The notes under the pieces are model-generated. The model had not been told where the DNA came from. It saw only the letters and a program-made list of their open reading frames with translations, and searched no databases. The translations under genes and the position numbers were made by a program. From Oceanithermus desulfurans (lineage in GTDB: Bacteria > Deinococcota > Deinococci > Deinococcales > Marinithermaceae): a DNA stretch of 64,000 nt. Location of the stretch: the NCBI RefSeq assembly GCF_014201675.1, contig NZ_JACHEZ010000002.1, forward strand, positions 1-64,000. The letters run 5' to 3'. This document shows positions 45,789 through 52,910 of this stretch, piece by piece (within the stretch, counting starts at the first letter, position 1; each line of letters opens with the position of its first letter).

Positions 45789-46606
45789 GGCAGCGCCACC
45801 TCCCCGTAGAGCGGCGGGCCGCCGTACCCCCCGGCGGGGCCCTGCGGCTGGATCTCGACCTGCGCGAGGATCGCGCCCTGCGGTAAGTCCTCGGGGAAGG
45901 GCAGCCGGTAGCGCACCAGCCCCTCGCGCAGCAGCACCCGCTCGGGCAGCGGGACGCGGCGCACCACCTCGCCCGCGGTGTCGACGAAGCGTAGCTCGCC
46001 GTTGAGACGCAGGTAGACGTTGCCGGTGTTGGCCACGTCGGCGACCAGGAACCGTTTCCCGTCCTCCTCGCCGGTCACGACCGTCACGCCCTGCAGCTCG
46101 GCGGCGGGCTGTTCGGTGCCCTGGACGGTGACGTAGACGATCACCAGCGCCCGCGTGCGCATCAGCGCGACGATGCCCTTGCGGTTCACCGGCCTGGGTT
46201 CGGTGGTGAAGGCCAGCGCCGCCCAGTAGCTGCCCTCCAGGTTGGGATCGGCGGGGGCGCTGACGGTGAAGCGGATGGAGTGGGCGCCGTCGCGCTCAAG
46301 GGTGAAGGGGTCGAGGTTGGCGAGGATCCAGTGTGAAGCGCTGTACGGTACCGACCCCGGCTCCAGCGCCACCAGGCTGCCGTCGGGGCGGCTGGTCCAG
46401 TCGACGATCGAGACCGTGATCTGCTGGTCGGGGGTGTTCTTGCTGAACACCGCGGCGTTCTCGGTGGTGGACTCGCCCGGCGCCAGCACCAGCTCGAACC
46501 GCGGGGGCGCCACGCCGATGCCCACCTGGGCCAGCGCCGTGTGAAACGAAAAAAACAGAAGAACCCCCGGGATGAGGTTCCGGGGGTTCAAGAGGGTCCT
46601 AAGCAC
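45785..46606 (-). CDS. PapD/WxLIP-like periplasmic chaperone or Ig-fold protein
   Basis: A 273-residue exported protein. After the signal peptide, VGIGVAPPRFELVLAPGESTTENAAVFSKNTPDQQITVSIVDW is the opening of a PapD-type or DUF916-type Ig domain. A second Ig-like part follows (LVADVANTGNVYLRLNGELRFVD). It fits a chaperone for secreted subunits. The start is a GTG with its own TATACT-N6 leaderless promoter. A strong intrinsic terminator lies inside codons 6-14, which otherwise encode the signal peptide. It overlaps the downstream gene by 4 bp. Confidence 0.65.
   Translation of the reverse strand: MLRTLLNPRNLIPGVLLFFSFHTALAQVGIGVAPPRFELVLAPGESTTENAAVFSKNTPDQQITVSIVDWTSRPDGSLVALEPGSVPYSASHWILANLDPFTLERDGAHSIRFTVSAPADPNLEGSYWAALAFTTEPRPVNRKGIVALMRTRALVIVYVTVQGTEQPAAELQGVTVVTGEEDGKRFLVADVANTGNVYLRLNGELRFVDTAGEVVRRVPLPERVLLREGLVRYRLPFPEDLPQGAILAQVEIQPQGPAGGYGGPPLYGEVALP
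46549..46588 (-). terminator. Intrinsic terminator inside the chaperone-like gene
   Basis: On the minus strand a 9-bp stem (AACCCCCGG / CCGGGGGTT, 46588-46580 with 46570-46562; loop of 9) is followed after 6 nt by a run of seven T (46555-46549). It ends transcripts from the major-subunit gene whose stop is 51 bp upstream, yet it lies within the signal-peptide codons of the chaperone-like gene. Confidence 0.8.
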
Positions 46607-46612
46607 CGTTCC

Positions 46613-46618
46613 AGTATA
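46613..46618 (-). promoter_or_regulatory. -10 box of leaderless chaperone promoter (TATACT)
   Basis: TATACT on the minus strand ends 6 nt before the GTG at 46606. It lets the chaperone-like gene be transcribed separately from the major-subunit gene. No CCCCC-type box lies at the expected distance, so this promoter looks constitutive. Confidence 0.65.
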
Positions 46619-46638
46619 CCCAAGGGGGAATGAGGGTA

Positions 46639-47310
46639 TTACGGAGCGGAAGCGGTGTAGGTAACGACGGTGGTGACGGCGCTGGTGGTGGCCGCGGAGG
46701 CCGTGGGGTCGACGTCGGCGGCGAAGGTGAGCGGGATGGCGTACACGCCGGCGTACTGGGTGTACAGCCCATCGGCCTGGGTGGCCAGGCCGGTGGCGGT
46801 GCCGGTGGGAATGCTGGTGAAGGTAATGCCGGACGCGTCACCGAAATCGGGGGCCACCTTGTAGGTCACGCCGGAGGGAACGCTGTCGGCCACGACGGAC
46901 ACCGAGTAGGTGGACGCGTTGGTGACGACCAAGAGCGAGCCGTCGGCGCTGCCCAGGCCGTTCCAGTTCACGGTGTAGCCGCTGGTGGAAACGCTGGTGG
47001 GGCCGAACTCGCACGTACCAAGTGCACTAGGGCTCGCAGGCGCGCTGCTCTGCGCGGTAACGCTCAGCGACGAGGTGACGAGGCCGCCGATGCAGCTCTG
47101 CAGGTTGGCCTTGGACGCCTGTCCCTTGGCCCCCGCGTACACCACGGTTCCGGTCGAGGTTGCGGTGAAGTCGAAGTCCACCGAGCTGGTGTTGGTGTAG
47201 ACGTAGGCGAAGGCGGGGAAGTTGAAGTTCCAGTTCTGCGCGCCCTGCGCCAGCGCCCCAACGCTCAGGAGCGCACCGGCCAACACCAAGAGTTTGATCG
47301 CGTTCTTCAT
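46639..47310 (-). CDS. Secreted major-subunit-like protein
   Basis: A 223-residue exported protein, signal peptide MKNAIKLLVLAGALLSVGALAQ. The mature part is low in charge and very rich in Thr, Ser, Val, Ala and Gly, with aromatic beta strands (WNFNFPAFAYVYTN, SVDFDFTATSTGTVVYAG). Two cysteines (SCIGG, TCEFG) may form one disulfide. This is the profile of an abundant fimbrial or S-layer-like subunit. Evidence for high expression: a perfect AAGGAGG ribosome site, an activator box, its own terminator, and a structured leader. I do not recognise the family. Confidence 0.65.
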   Translation of the reverse strand: MKNAIKLLVLAGALLSVGALAQGAQNWNFNFPAFAYVYTNTSSVDFDFTATSTGTVVYAGAKGQASKANLQSCIGGLVTSSLSVTAQSSAPASPSALGTCEFGPTSVSTSGYTVNWNGLGSADGSLLVVTNASTYSVSVVADSVPSGVTYKVAPDFGDASGITFTSIPTGTATGLATQADGLYTQYAGVYAIPLTFAADVDPTASAATTSAVTTVVTYTASAP

Positions 47311-47335
47311 CGTCGTATCTCCTCCTTGTAGGGGT

Positions 47336-47410
47336 TTGGTCGGTCGCGCCACTGGCTCGCCGCTCGTCCCTTGGCGCCCGTATAGGGACCTGGCGGGTCA
47401 TCGCCTCCAA
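47336..47410 (-). ncRNA. Candidate pseudoknot leader RNA, copy M
   Basis: A 75-nt element in the 5' leader of the secreted-subunit gene. P1 TTGG/CCAA (47410-47407 / 47339-47336) closes it. P2 is CCGC/GCGG plus TCCCT/AGGGA (47396-47393, 47388-47384 with 47371-47367, 47363-47360). Its loop holds GGGCGCCA, of which GCGCC (47377-47373) can pair with GGCGC (47350-47346) as a pseudoknot. It aligns with the copy at 47635-47711 on the other strand, with paired changes in P2 and the pseudoknot. No known riboswitch class fits by eye. Confidence 0.6.
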
Positions 47411-47421
47411 CTACACGTCTC

Positions 47422-47478
47422 AGGCTAGGCGAGCCGGCGCGGCTTGCCTACCCCCAAATGGGGGCCCCCAAACGGGGG
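47422..47478 (-). promoter_or_regulatory. Promoter of the major subunit with two abutting activator boxes
   Basis: CCCCCAAATGGGGG (47451-47464) and CCCCCAAACGGGGG (47465-47478) lie back to back. The first is 23 bp upstream of TAGCCT (47427-47422) on the minus strand. Transcription should begin near 47415, just before the pseudoknot RNA. Confidence 0.6.
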
Positions 47479-47534
47479 ATGCGCGACGGTGTCGGGTTTT
47501 CTGGACCTCTTCGGCAACAGCGCCCGGGGGACTT

Positions 47535-47577
47535 CACCCGTTTGGGGGTGTTCCCGCAGGCGGATAGCGGCTAGGCT
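47535..47577 (+). promoter_or_regulatory. Promoter of the 142-residue exported protein with activator box
   Basis: CACCCGTTTGGGGG (47535-47548) is followed by 23 bp and TAGGCT (47572-47577), then GAG, mirroring the minus-strand promoter (23 bp, TAGCCT, GAG). The leader would then include a GAGGA...TCCTC hairpin (about 47586-47612) before the pseudoknot RNA. Confidence 0.55.
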
Positions 47578-47634
47578 GAGGCTACGAGGACCCGGCCCCC
47601 GGGCGGATCCTCGCGAGCCGGTTTCCGGCTCAAA

Positions 47635-47711
47635 TCTTGGAGGCGTTGAACCGTGAGTCCCCAATCTGGGCACCAAGGGGCACGGGGAGCCAGTGGTGCA
47701 ACCGGCCAAGA
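47635..47711 (+). ncRNA. Candidate pseudoknot leader RNA, copy P
   Basis: A 77-nt element in the leader of the gene at 47790. P1 TCTTGG/CCAAGA (47635-47640 / 47706-47711). P2 CCGTG/CACGG (47651-47655 / 47681-47685) plus CCCC/GGGG (47659-47662 / 47677-47680), with an AGT bulge. The pseudoknot joins GCACC (47670-47674) to GGTGC (47695-47699). Compared with copy M, P2 changes from CCGC/GCGG to CCGTG/CACGG and the pseudoknot from GCGCC/GGCGC to GCACC/GGTGC, both keeping pairing, while GGAGGCG, GGGCRCCAAG and GAGCCAGTGG are conserved. Confidence 0.65.
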
Positions 47712-47755
47712 AGATGATTGCGATTTCTACGATCACTTCCCCTCATCGAGCACGA

Positions 47756-47794
47756 CCGGTTGCATTCCACCCACGAAGGAGTGGTGGGAATGCA
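47756..47794 (+). promoter_or_regulatory. Candidate expression platform hiding the start codon
   Basis: TGCATTCC (47761-47768) pairs perfectly with GGAATGCA (47787-47794), which contains the ATG; the AAGGAG ribosome site lies in the loop. CCGGTTGCA (47756-47764) is a perfect 9-base complement of TGCAACCGG (47697-47705), the 3' part of the pseudoknot RNA. The two pairings exclude each other, so folding of the RNA could control start-codon access. Confidence 0.55.
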
Positions 47795-48218
47795 GAAAAG
47801 CGTATGGATTGGACTGATGATGTTCGTTCTGGGCCTGGCCTGGGCGGGCGGCAACGCGACCACGAACTTCGTGGTGCGGATGCCCGAAATACTGTGGCTG
47901 GAGATCAACGGCCAGAAGACCTCGCAGGTACCCGTGCGGGTCGAGAACGGTCAGGTCTCGCCGGGCGTGCTGCACGTACGGGTGGTGGGCAACACCTCCT
48001 GGCGGCTGACCGTGACCGCGACGCCGCTGACCGGGCCGCTCACGCTGCCGCCCGAGCGGCTGGTGCTCGCGGGCCGGACCCTTTCGGCGCTCGAGCGCAC
48101 CGTGCGCGAGGGCGTGGGCGGCGCCCGCTTCGACCTGGACCTGAGGGTCCGGCTCGAGCCCGGTGAGCCCGCAGGGCCCTACGAAGGCCTGCTCACCTTC
48201 ATGCTCTACAAGCTGTAG
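47790..48218 (+). CDS. Small exported protein of the surface-assembly locus
   Basis: A 142-residue exported protein with signal peptide MQKSVWIGLMMFVLGLAWAGG. The mature part is a small beta domain (TNFVVRMPEILWLEING, VLHVRVVGNTSWRLTVTATPL, FDLDLRVRLEPGEPAGPYEGLLTFMLYKL) resembling spore-coat-U or fimbrial-adhesin-like domains that end in a short beta strand. No cysteine is present. It diverges from the major subunit with a matching activator box and leader RNA, so it is part of the same system. Confidence 0.65.
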   Translation: MQKSVWIGLMMFVLGLAWAGGNATTNFVVRMPEILWLEINGQKTSQVPVRVENGQVSPGVLHVRVVGNTSWRLTVTATPLTGPLTLPPERLVLAGRTLSALERTVREGVGGARFDLDLRVRLEPGEPAGPYEGLLTFMLYKL

Positions 48219-48750
48219 CCCGGCCGGGCCAGGCGCTGCCCCGTGGCCGCGACCTGGAGCAAGCGGCGGGCTGGATCCGTTCGGACGCTCGCGGCGCGTG
48301 GCCCGGGGCCCTGGGGCCACAGAAAAGCCTGCGGGCTGCAGCCTGTGGCCGGTGGCCACACCTCGAGCGTCCTCAAGCCAGCCGAGCCGGGCCCGTGCTT
48401 CCTTGGCGTTCCCAGAAAAGACGCGGCGGCCGAACCGCCGGCGAATCAGGCGGCCTCCGGAGGAGGACCGGGCAAGGGGTGCGGCCGCGACACGCAGCGG
48501 AAGTCCAGGACGACCCGCGGTCTTCCCCGCCGCCTACCGCCCAGCCCGCACCGCGGACGGCGCACCACGTACCGCTCCCTCCGGCGACGTGCCCGCAGCC
48601 CGCAACCTGCGGCGGGCAAGGCCAGGCCCCCTTGAGAATGGGGCGCGGACGCGGCAGGAACCGGAGCCCGACGCCGATTCGGGCCTGCCCGCTTCCGGCC
48701 CGCGGCCCCGCCGGCGCCCGGAAGAACGCCCGGCCTTTCCGCCGTCCGCG
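48219..48750. other. Gene-free gap between convergent genes
   Basis: About 530 bp without a gene I can support; the frames are Arg/Pro-rich and overlap each other on both strands. It contains GCCTGCGGGC-TGCAGCCTGTGGCC near 48327-48350, related to the TAGCYTGTGGC repeats at 13.7-14.2 kb, and GCCCGCAAC...GCGGGC near 48593-48620, a possible hairpin downstream of the exported-protein gene. Confidence 0.45.
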
Positions 48751-49653
48751 CTACTCGTAACCCAGCTCGCGCAGGGCCTCGGGGTTCTTGCGCCAGTTGG
48801 GGTAGACCTTGACCTCGAGGTCCAGGAAGACCGGGCGGTTCAAAAAGAGCTCGAGCTGCTTGCGCGCCGCGCGCCCCAGCTCCTTCAGCATGCGCCCCCC
48901 CTTACCGATCAGGATCGGCTTGTGCGCCTCGCGTTCCACGTAGAGGACGGCGTGGGCGTAGAGGGTGCCGCCCGGGCGCTCGGCCACCTCCTCCACCTTG
49001 ACCGCGACCGCGTAGGGGATTTCCTGACGCAGCCGCTTCATCACCTCCTCGCGGATCGTCTCGGCGATCCAGTCCTCGATGGGCTGGTCGCTCTTGGCGT
49101 GGCCTGGCGGGTAGAAGAAGGGGCCTTCGGGCAGGAGCGCCAGGAGCTCGGCCCGCAACCTGGCCACGTCGCGCTCGGAAAACGCGCTGATCTTGCGCAC
49201 CTCGGCCCCGGGCAAAAGCGCCGCGTAGGCCTCCAGCGCTTCGTCGGGGTACTTGGCGGCGTCGGCCTTGTTGCCCACGAGCAGCACCGGCTTCTTCCCC
49301 ACCAGCGGCTCCAGCGTGCGCGCCACCAGCTCGTCCTCGGGCGTGGGCGGGTGGCGCAGGTCCACCAGCCAGAGGACGACGTCCACGTCCGCCAGCGCCT
49401 CGGTCACCTGGCGGTTGATGTAGTCGCCCAGGGCGTCGGCGGGCTTGTGCAGCCCCGGGGTGTCCACGAAGACGATCTGTCGGTCGCCCTCGGTGTAGAT
49501 GCCGCGCACGCTCTTGCGGGTGGTCTGGGGCTTGGGGCTGATGGGGGCCACCTTGACCCCCAGCATCTGGTTGAGCAGGGTGCTCTTGCCCACGTTGGGC
49601 TTGCCCAGGATGGCCACGAACCCGGAATGCGTGCGTTCGGTCGCTTCGTTCAT
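48751..49653 (-). CDS. era: GTPase Era
   Basis: A 300-residue GTPase that binds the 3' end of 16S rRNA during small-subunit maturation. G1 GKPNVGKST (17-25), G2 in TTRKSVRG, G3 VDTPG near 65, G4 NKAD near 128 and G5 SAF are intact. The C-terminal KH domain has [27 protein letters not shown]7-ATG fixes the start. It diverges from moaA. Confidence 0.97.
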   Translation of the reverse strand: MNEATERTHSGFVAILGKPNVGKSTLLNQMLGVKVAPISPKPQTTRKSVRGIYTEGDRQIVFVDTPGLHKPADALGDYINRQVTEALADVDVVLWLVDLRHPPTPEDELVARTLEPLVGKKPVLLVGNKADAAKYPDEALEAYAALLPGAEVRKISAFSERDVARLRAELLALLPEGPFFYPPGHAKSDQPIEDWIAETIREEVMKRLRQEIPYAVAVKVEEVAERPGGTLYAHAVLYVEREAHKPILIGKGGRMLKELGRAARKQLELFLNRPVFLDLEVKVYPNWRKNPEALRELGYE

Positions 49654-49712
49654 CGCCCCCAGTATAGGCGTGGGCGGTAAGCAGGCTTGCATTCGCCCCG
49701 AAAGCGTGTTGC

Positions 49713-49718
49713 TATAAT
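49713..49718 (+). promoter_or_regulatory. Extended -10 promoter of moaA
   Basis: TGC-TATAAT is a consensus extended -10. Unlike most genes here the transcript keeps a leader of about 20 nt with the ribosome site GGAAGGGGGC before the ATG at 49744. Confidence 0.7.
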
Positions 49719-49743
49719 GTGCAACACGGTGGAAGGGGGCGGT

Positions 49744-50721
49744 ATGAAGCTCATCGACAACTACGGCCGCGTGCTCCGGGACCTGCGCATCTCCATCACC
49801 CCGCGCTGCAACTACCACTGCGTCTACTGCCACCCGCTGGGCATGGAGATGAGCGACCCTCCCGGAACCGTCACCACGGACGACGTGCGCCACTTCCTGC
49901 GCGCGGCCGCCCGCCTGGGCATGGACGCGGTGCGCTTCACCGGCGGCGAGCCGCTGGTGCGGCGCGAACTGCCCGAGATGATCGAGGCCGCGGCCGCCAC
50001 CCCGGGCGTGCGCGACGTGGCCGTGACCACCAACGGCACCCTCTTCCGCCGCCGCCACAAGGAACTGCTCGCCGCGGGGCTCTCGCGCGTCAACATCTCG
50101 ATCGACGCCGTGAACCCCGACGTCTTCCGCAACCTGACCCGCGGCGGCGAGATCGCCCAGGTGTGGGACGCCATCGAGCTGGCGCTCGAGCTGGAGCTCC
50201 ACCCCGTCAAGCTGAACGCGGTGGTGATCGGCGGGATCAACGACCAGGAGGTGGGCGACCTGGCGGCGCTCTCCGTGGACCGGCCGCTGCACGTCCGCTT
50301 CATCGAGTACATGCACCTCAACAACGCGCCCTTCGACGAGTACCAGCGGCAGTTCGTCTCCGGGGCCGAGACGCGGCGGCGCATCGAGGAGCGCTTCGGG
50401 CCGCTCGAGGAGGTGCCCACCGACCCCAGCTCGCCCGCCCGGGTCTGGAAGGTCGCCGGCAGCCAGGGCACCATCGGCTTCATCAACTCGGTTTCCGAGC
50501 CTTTTTGTTCGAACTGCACCCGCCTGCGCCTGACCTCGGACAAGAAGATCCGCCCCTGCCTGCTCACCGACCTGGAGCTCGACATCGCCTGGGCGTTCGA
50601 GGCCGACGATCCGGTGGCCGCGCTGCAGGAGGCGCTGCTGGCCGCCGCCGGGAAGAAGCCGCGGCAGGGCTCGACGCTGCCCACCGTGCGCGAGCGGGTG
50701 ATGCTGGGCATCGGGGGGTAG
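49744..50721 (+). CDS. moaA: GTP 3',8-cyclase MoaA
   Basis: A 325-residue radical-SAM enzyme for the first step of molybdenum-cofactor synthesis. The N-terminal 4Fe-4S cluster cysteines are C22, C26 and C29 (CNYHCVYC). [12 protein letters not shown] and VAVTTNGT are the SAM-binding segments. The second cluster is in [23 protein letters not shown]. The C-terminal GG motif, needed for activity, is present as LGIGG. The internal ATG was chosen because it has the ribosome site and the normal MoaA opening. MoaB is encoded at 54.1 kb. Confidence 0.95.
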   Translation: MKLIDNYGRVLRDLRISITPRCNYHCVYCHPLGMEMSDPPGTVTTDDVRHFLRAAARLGMDAVRFTGGEPLVRRELPEMIEAAAATPGVRDVAVTTNGTLFRRRHKELLAAGLSRVNISIDAVNPDVFRNLTRGGEIAQVWDAIELALELELHPVKLNAVVIGGINDQEVGDLAALSVDRPLHVRFIEYMHLNNAPFDEYQRQFVSGAETRRRIEERFGPLEEVPTDPSSPARVWKVAGSQGTIGFINSVSEPFCSNCTRLRLTSDKKIRPCLLTDLELDIAWAFEADDPVAALQEALLAAAGKKPRQGSTLPTVRERVMLGIGG

Positions 50722-50733
50722 CCGCCCGGCGGC

Positions 50734-51411
50734 CTACGTCAGCTCGTGCAAGACGTGCGCTCCGGATGCGAAGTCGCTCATCTCGACCCGGTACGCCGGT
50801 CCCCCCAGCACGCGTTCGAACCGCCCGTCCTCGAAAACCAGGCAGGCCCCGTCGCCCATCCCCCAGCCGCGGCGGCTGCCCGTCACCCGCATCGCCGCGA
50901 GGAGCCAGGACCGGGCGCGCGGCGTGTCGAAGTGGGCCTCCACCACGTCCTCGACGAAGCCCAGGCCACGCACCGTAGCGATCGCGTTCGTACCCGTCTC
51001 CGTGGGGTCGAGGATGCAGCTCCGCGAAGCCAGCCGCGCCCCCGCCGAAAGCCCCGCCAGGGGCACCCCCGCACGGTAGCGCGCGGCGAGGGCCGAGCGC
51101 AGGGGTTCGGCGCCGTAGAGGCGGTGGTAGATCGAGGTGTCCCCGCCCCCGATGAAGATGCCCGTGGCCTCCCGCACCGCCTGCAGGGCCGCTTCCACGT
51201 CGAGCCGGTCGCCGTCGGGCGCTACGACACGGTACCGCCGCACCCCCAGGCGTTTCCACGGCTCGAGGTAGCGCGGCAGGTACCGCTCCCAACCCGGCCC
51301 GCCCTGGAGCAGCAGCACCGGCTCCGGATCGGGCCCCGCGGCGGCGACGAATTCGCGGCTGGCCGCCTCCAGCGCCGCCGCACCGCCCAGGAGGAAGAGC
51401 CGTCGCGCCAC
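50734..51411 (-). CDS. Peptidase S51 / cyanophycinase-like protein
   Basis: A 225-residue protein with the S51 fold. GIFIGGGDTSIYHRL near the middle and LAGLSAGARLAS with the nucleophile serine (G-x-S-A-G) match dipeptidase E and cyanophycinase. The substrate could be Asp-dipeptides or another peptide. It starts at a GTG 8 bp after the small membrane protein gene of the channel operon, so all three are probably co-transcribed. Confidence 0.8.
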   Translation of the reverse strand: MARRLFLLGGAAALEAASREFVAAAGPDPEPVLLLQGGPGWERYLPRYLEPWKRLGVRRYRVVAPDGDRLDVEAALQAVREATGIFIGGGDTSIYHRLYGAEPLRSALAARYRAGVPLAGLSAGARLASRSCILDPTETGTNAIATVRGLGFVEDVVEAHFDTPRARSWLLAAMRVTGSRRGWGMGDGACLVFEDGRFERVLGGPAYRVEMSDFASGAHVLHELT

Positions 51412-51419
51412 CGCCGCGG

Positions 51420-51761
51420 CTACTCCTCCTCCATATAGCTCTTGAGGACGGTGTCGATCACCACCAGCAGCACGCTTACCACGTTGGCCGCCAGCGCCCC
51501 CCACGCCAGCGAGACCGCCTCGGCGGGGTTACCGGAGTAGAAGAAGTAGAGCGCCGGGATCAGGTGCAGGTCGGCGACCAAACCGGTGGCCATCAGCTCC
51601 GCCGAGAGCACCCGGCCCTCGCCCACCTTGAGCAGGGTCGCCGCCAGGTTGGTGACCACGGTGACGAAGAGTTCGACCCCGTTGGGAAAGACCACGAAGC
51701 TGACGTTCGTCGTCAGCGCCATCAACACGAAGAAGTCGGTCAGCAGTTTACGGGAGCTCAC
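51420..51761 (-). CDS. Small membrane protein linked to a K+ channel
   Basis: A 113-residue protein with three membrane helices (about 8-25, 55-75 and 85-105) and a short acidic tail (SYMEEE). The GTG start overlaps the end of the channel gene by 14 bp, which implies coupled translation and probably a shared function, for example as an accessory subunit. I do not recognise the family. Confidence 0.65.
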   Translation of the reverse strand: MSSRKLLTDFFVLMALTTNVSFVVFPNGVELFVTVVTNLAATLLKVGEGRVLSAELMATGLVADLHLIPALYFFYSGNPAEAVSLAWGALAANVVSVLLVVIDTVLKSYMEEE

Positions 51762-52842
51762 GTTCCACCTCCAGGCGCTCGCGCAGCTTCTCGAGCCGCT
51801 CGGCGCGTCCGAACAGGATCAGGGCGCAGCCCGGCTGCACCTCGCGCTCGTCGTCGAGTTCCAGTTCCAGGCGGCCGCCGGGCAGCCGCAGCGCCACCAC
51901 GTTGACCCGCAGCTCCCGCCGCAGCTCGCCCACCCGGCGGCCCGCCCAGGGGTGGCCTTCCTCGACGCGCACCTCGAGCAGGTCCACGTCGGTCTCCTCC
52001 CCGAAGGCCAGCCGGTCGAAGAGGCCCTGCAGGTAGCTGGACTCGGGGTGGAACAGGTAGGCCGCCAGCCGCCCCGCGACCATGCGGCCGGGGAAGAAGG
52101 CGCGGTTCGCGCCCAGTTCCTCCAGGCGCTCGGCGTCGTCGGGCGAGGAGGCGAAGGAGTAGATGGCGAACTCCTCGGGCTCGGGGCGCAGGAGCCGCGC
52201 CACGGCGATGATCGAGATGTTGCGGGCGTCGTCGCCGAGGTTGACCACCATCCCCTCGGCGCGGCGGATGCCCGCGGCCAGCAGCGTCTCCTGTTCGAAC
52301 GGGGCCTCGGGCAGGTAGTAGGGCAGGCGCAGCTCGGCGATGCGCGCCAGCCCCTCCTGGGTGTCGTCGAGGACGACGAAGGGCACCTTGCGGCGCTCGA
52401 GCAGCCGCGCCAGCTCCGCGGTCACCTCGTCGAACCCGGCGAGGATGTAGTGCCCCTCCAGCTTGTCGATGGCGTTCATCATGGAAAGCCTCCTCCACAG
52501 GTGCTGCAGTTCTTCCTTGAAGATCACGCGCGCGATGACGGTGATCGTGCTGGTGAAAACCCCCACCCCGCCGAGCGCCAGGAAGGTGGTGAAGATGCGC
52601 CCGGCCGTCGTGTCGGCCCCCTGCACCACCTCGCCGAAGCCGATGGTGCCGATGGTGATCACGGTCATGTAGAAGCTGTTGATGAAGTCGCCGCCGGAAA
52701 GCGCCATGTACCCCAGCGTGCCCACGGCCAGCGTGAAGTGAAGGATGACCAGGGGGATCGAGAGCTCCCGCAGGATCTCGAAGAGGCGCCGCTCGTAGCG
52801 CTCGCGCAGGCGGGTGCGGCGGCGGCGCTTCCGTCGTCGCAT
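51748..52842 (-). CDS. Potassium channel with RCK/TrkA regulatory domains
   Basis: A 364-residue two-helix channel subunit. The N-terminus is very basic; helix 1 (about 27-47) and helix 2 (about 85-108) flank the selectivity filter TIGFG at 66-70. A TrkA-N domain follows (GHYILAGFDEVTAELARLL), but its glycine motif is degenerate, so NAD binding is doubtful. The TrkA-C-like domain near 275-360 includes WAGRRVGELRRELRVNVVAL. TAGAAT-N6-ATG is the start. Confidence 0.9.
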   Translation of the reverse strand: MRRRKRRRRTRLRERYERRLFEILRELSIPLVILHFTLAVGTLGYMALSGGDFINSFYMTVITIGTIGFGEVVQGADTTAGRIFTTFLALGGVGVFTSTITVIARVIFKEELQHLWRRLSMMNAIDKLEGHYILAGFDEVTAELARLLERRKVPFVVLDDTQEGLARIAELRLPYYLPEAPFEQETLLAAGIRRAEGMVVNLGDDARNISIIAVARLLRPEPEEFAIYSFASSPDDAERLEELGANRAFFPGRMVAGRLAAYLFHPESSYLQGLFDRLAFGEETDVDLLEVRVEEGHPWAGRRVGELRRELRVNVVALRLPGGRLELELDDEREVQPGCALILFGRAERLEKLRERLEVERELP

Positions 52843-52910
52843 GAACGGATTCTACCCGCTGCCGTCCCCCGCCGCAGCCGGGGTGGGCGACCGGCTCGTC
52901 CAGGCGCGGG

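Noticed and set aside
47336-47410. Fluoride (crcB) or c-di-GMP (GEMM) riboswitch
   Set aside because: GGAGGCGATG looks a little like the fluoride aptamer opening, but the second copy has GGCGTTGAACC and the rest does not fit. The GEMM conserved blocks are absent.
48243-48635. Overlapping open frames in the gap before era
   Set aside because: Several frames on both strands are open at once, all Arg/Pro-rich, with no start signals. It looks non-coding.
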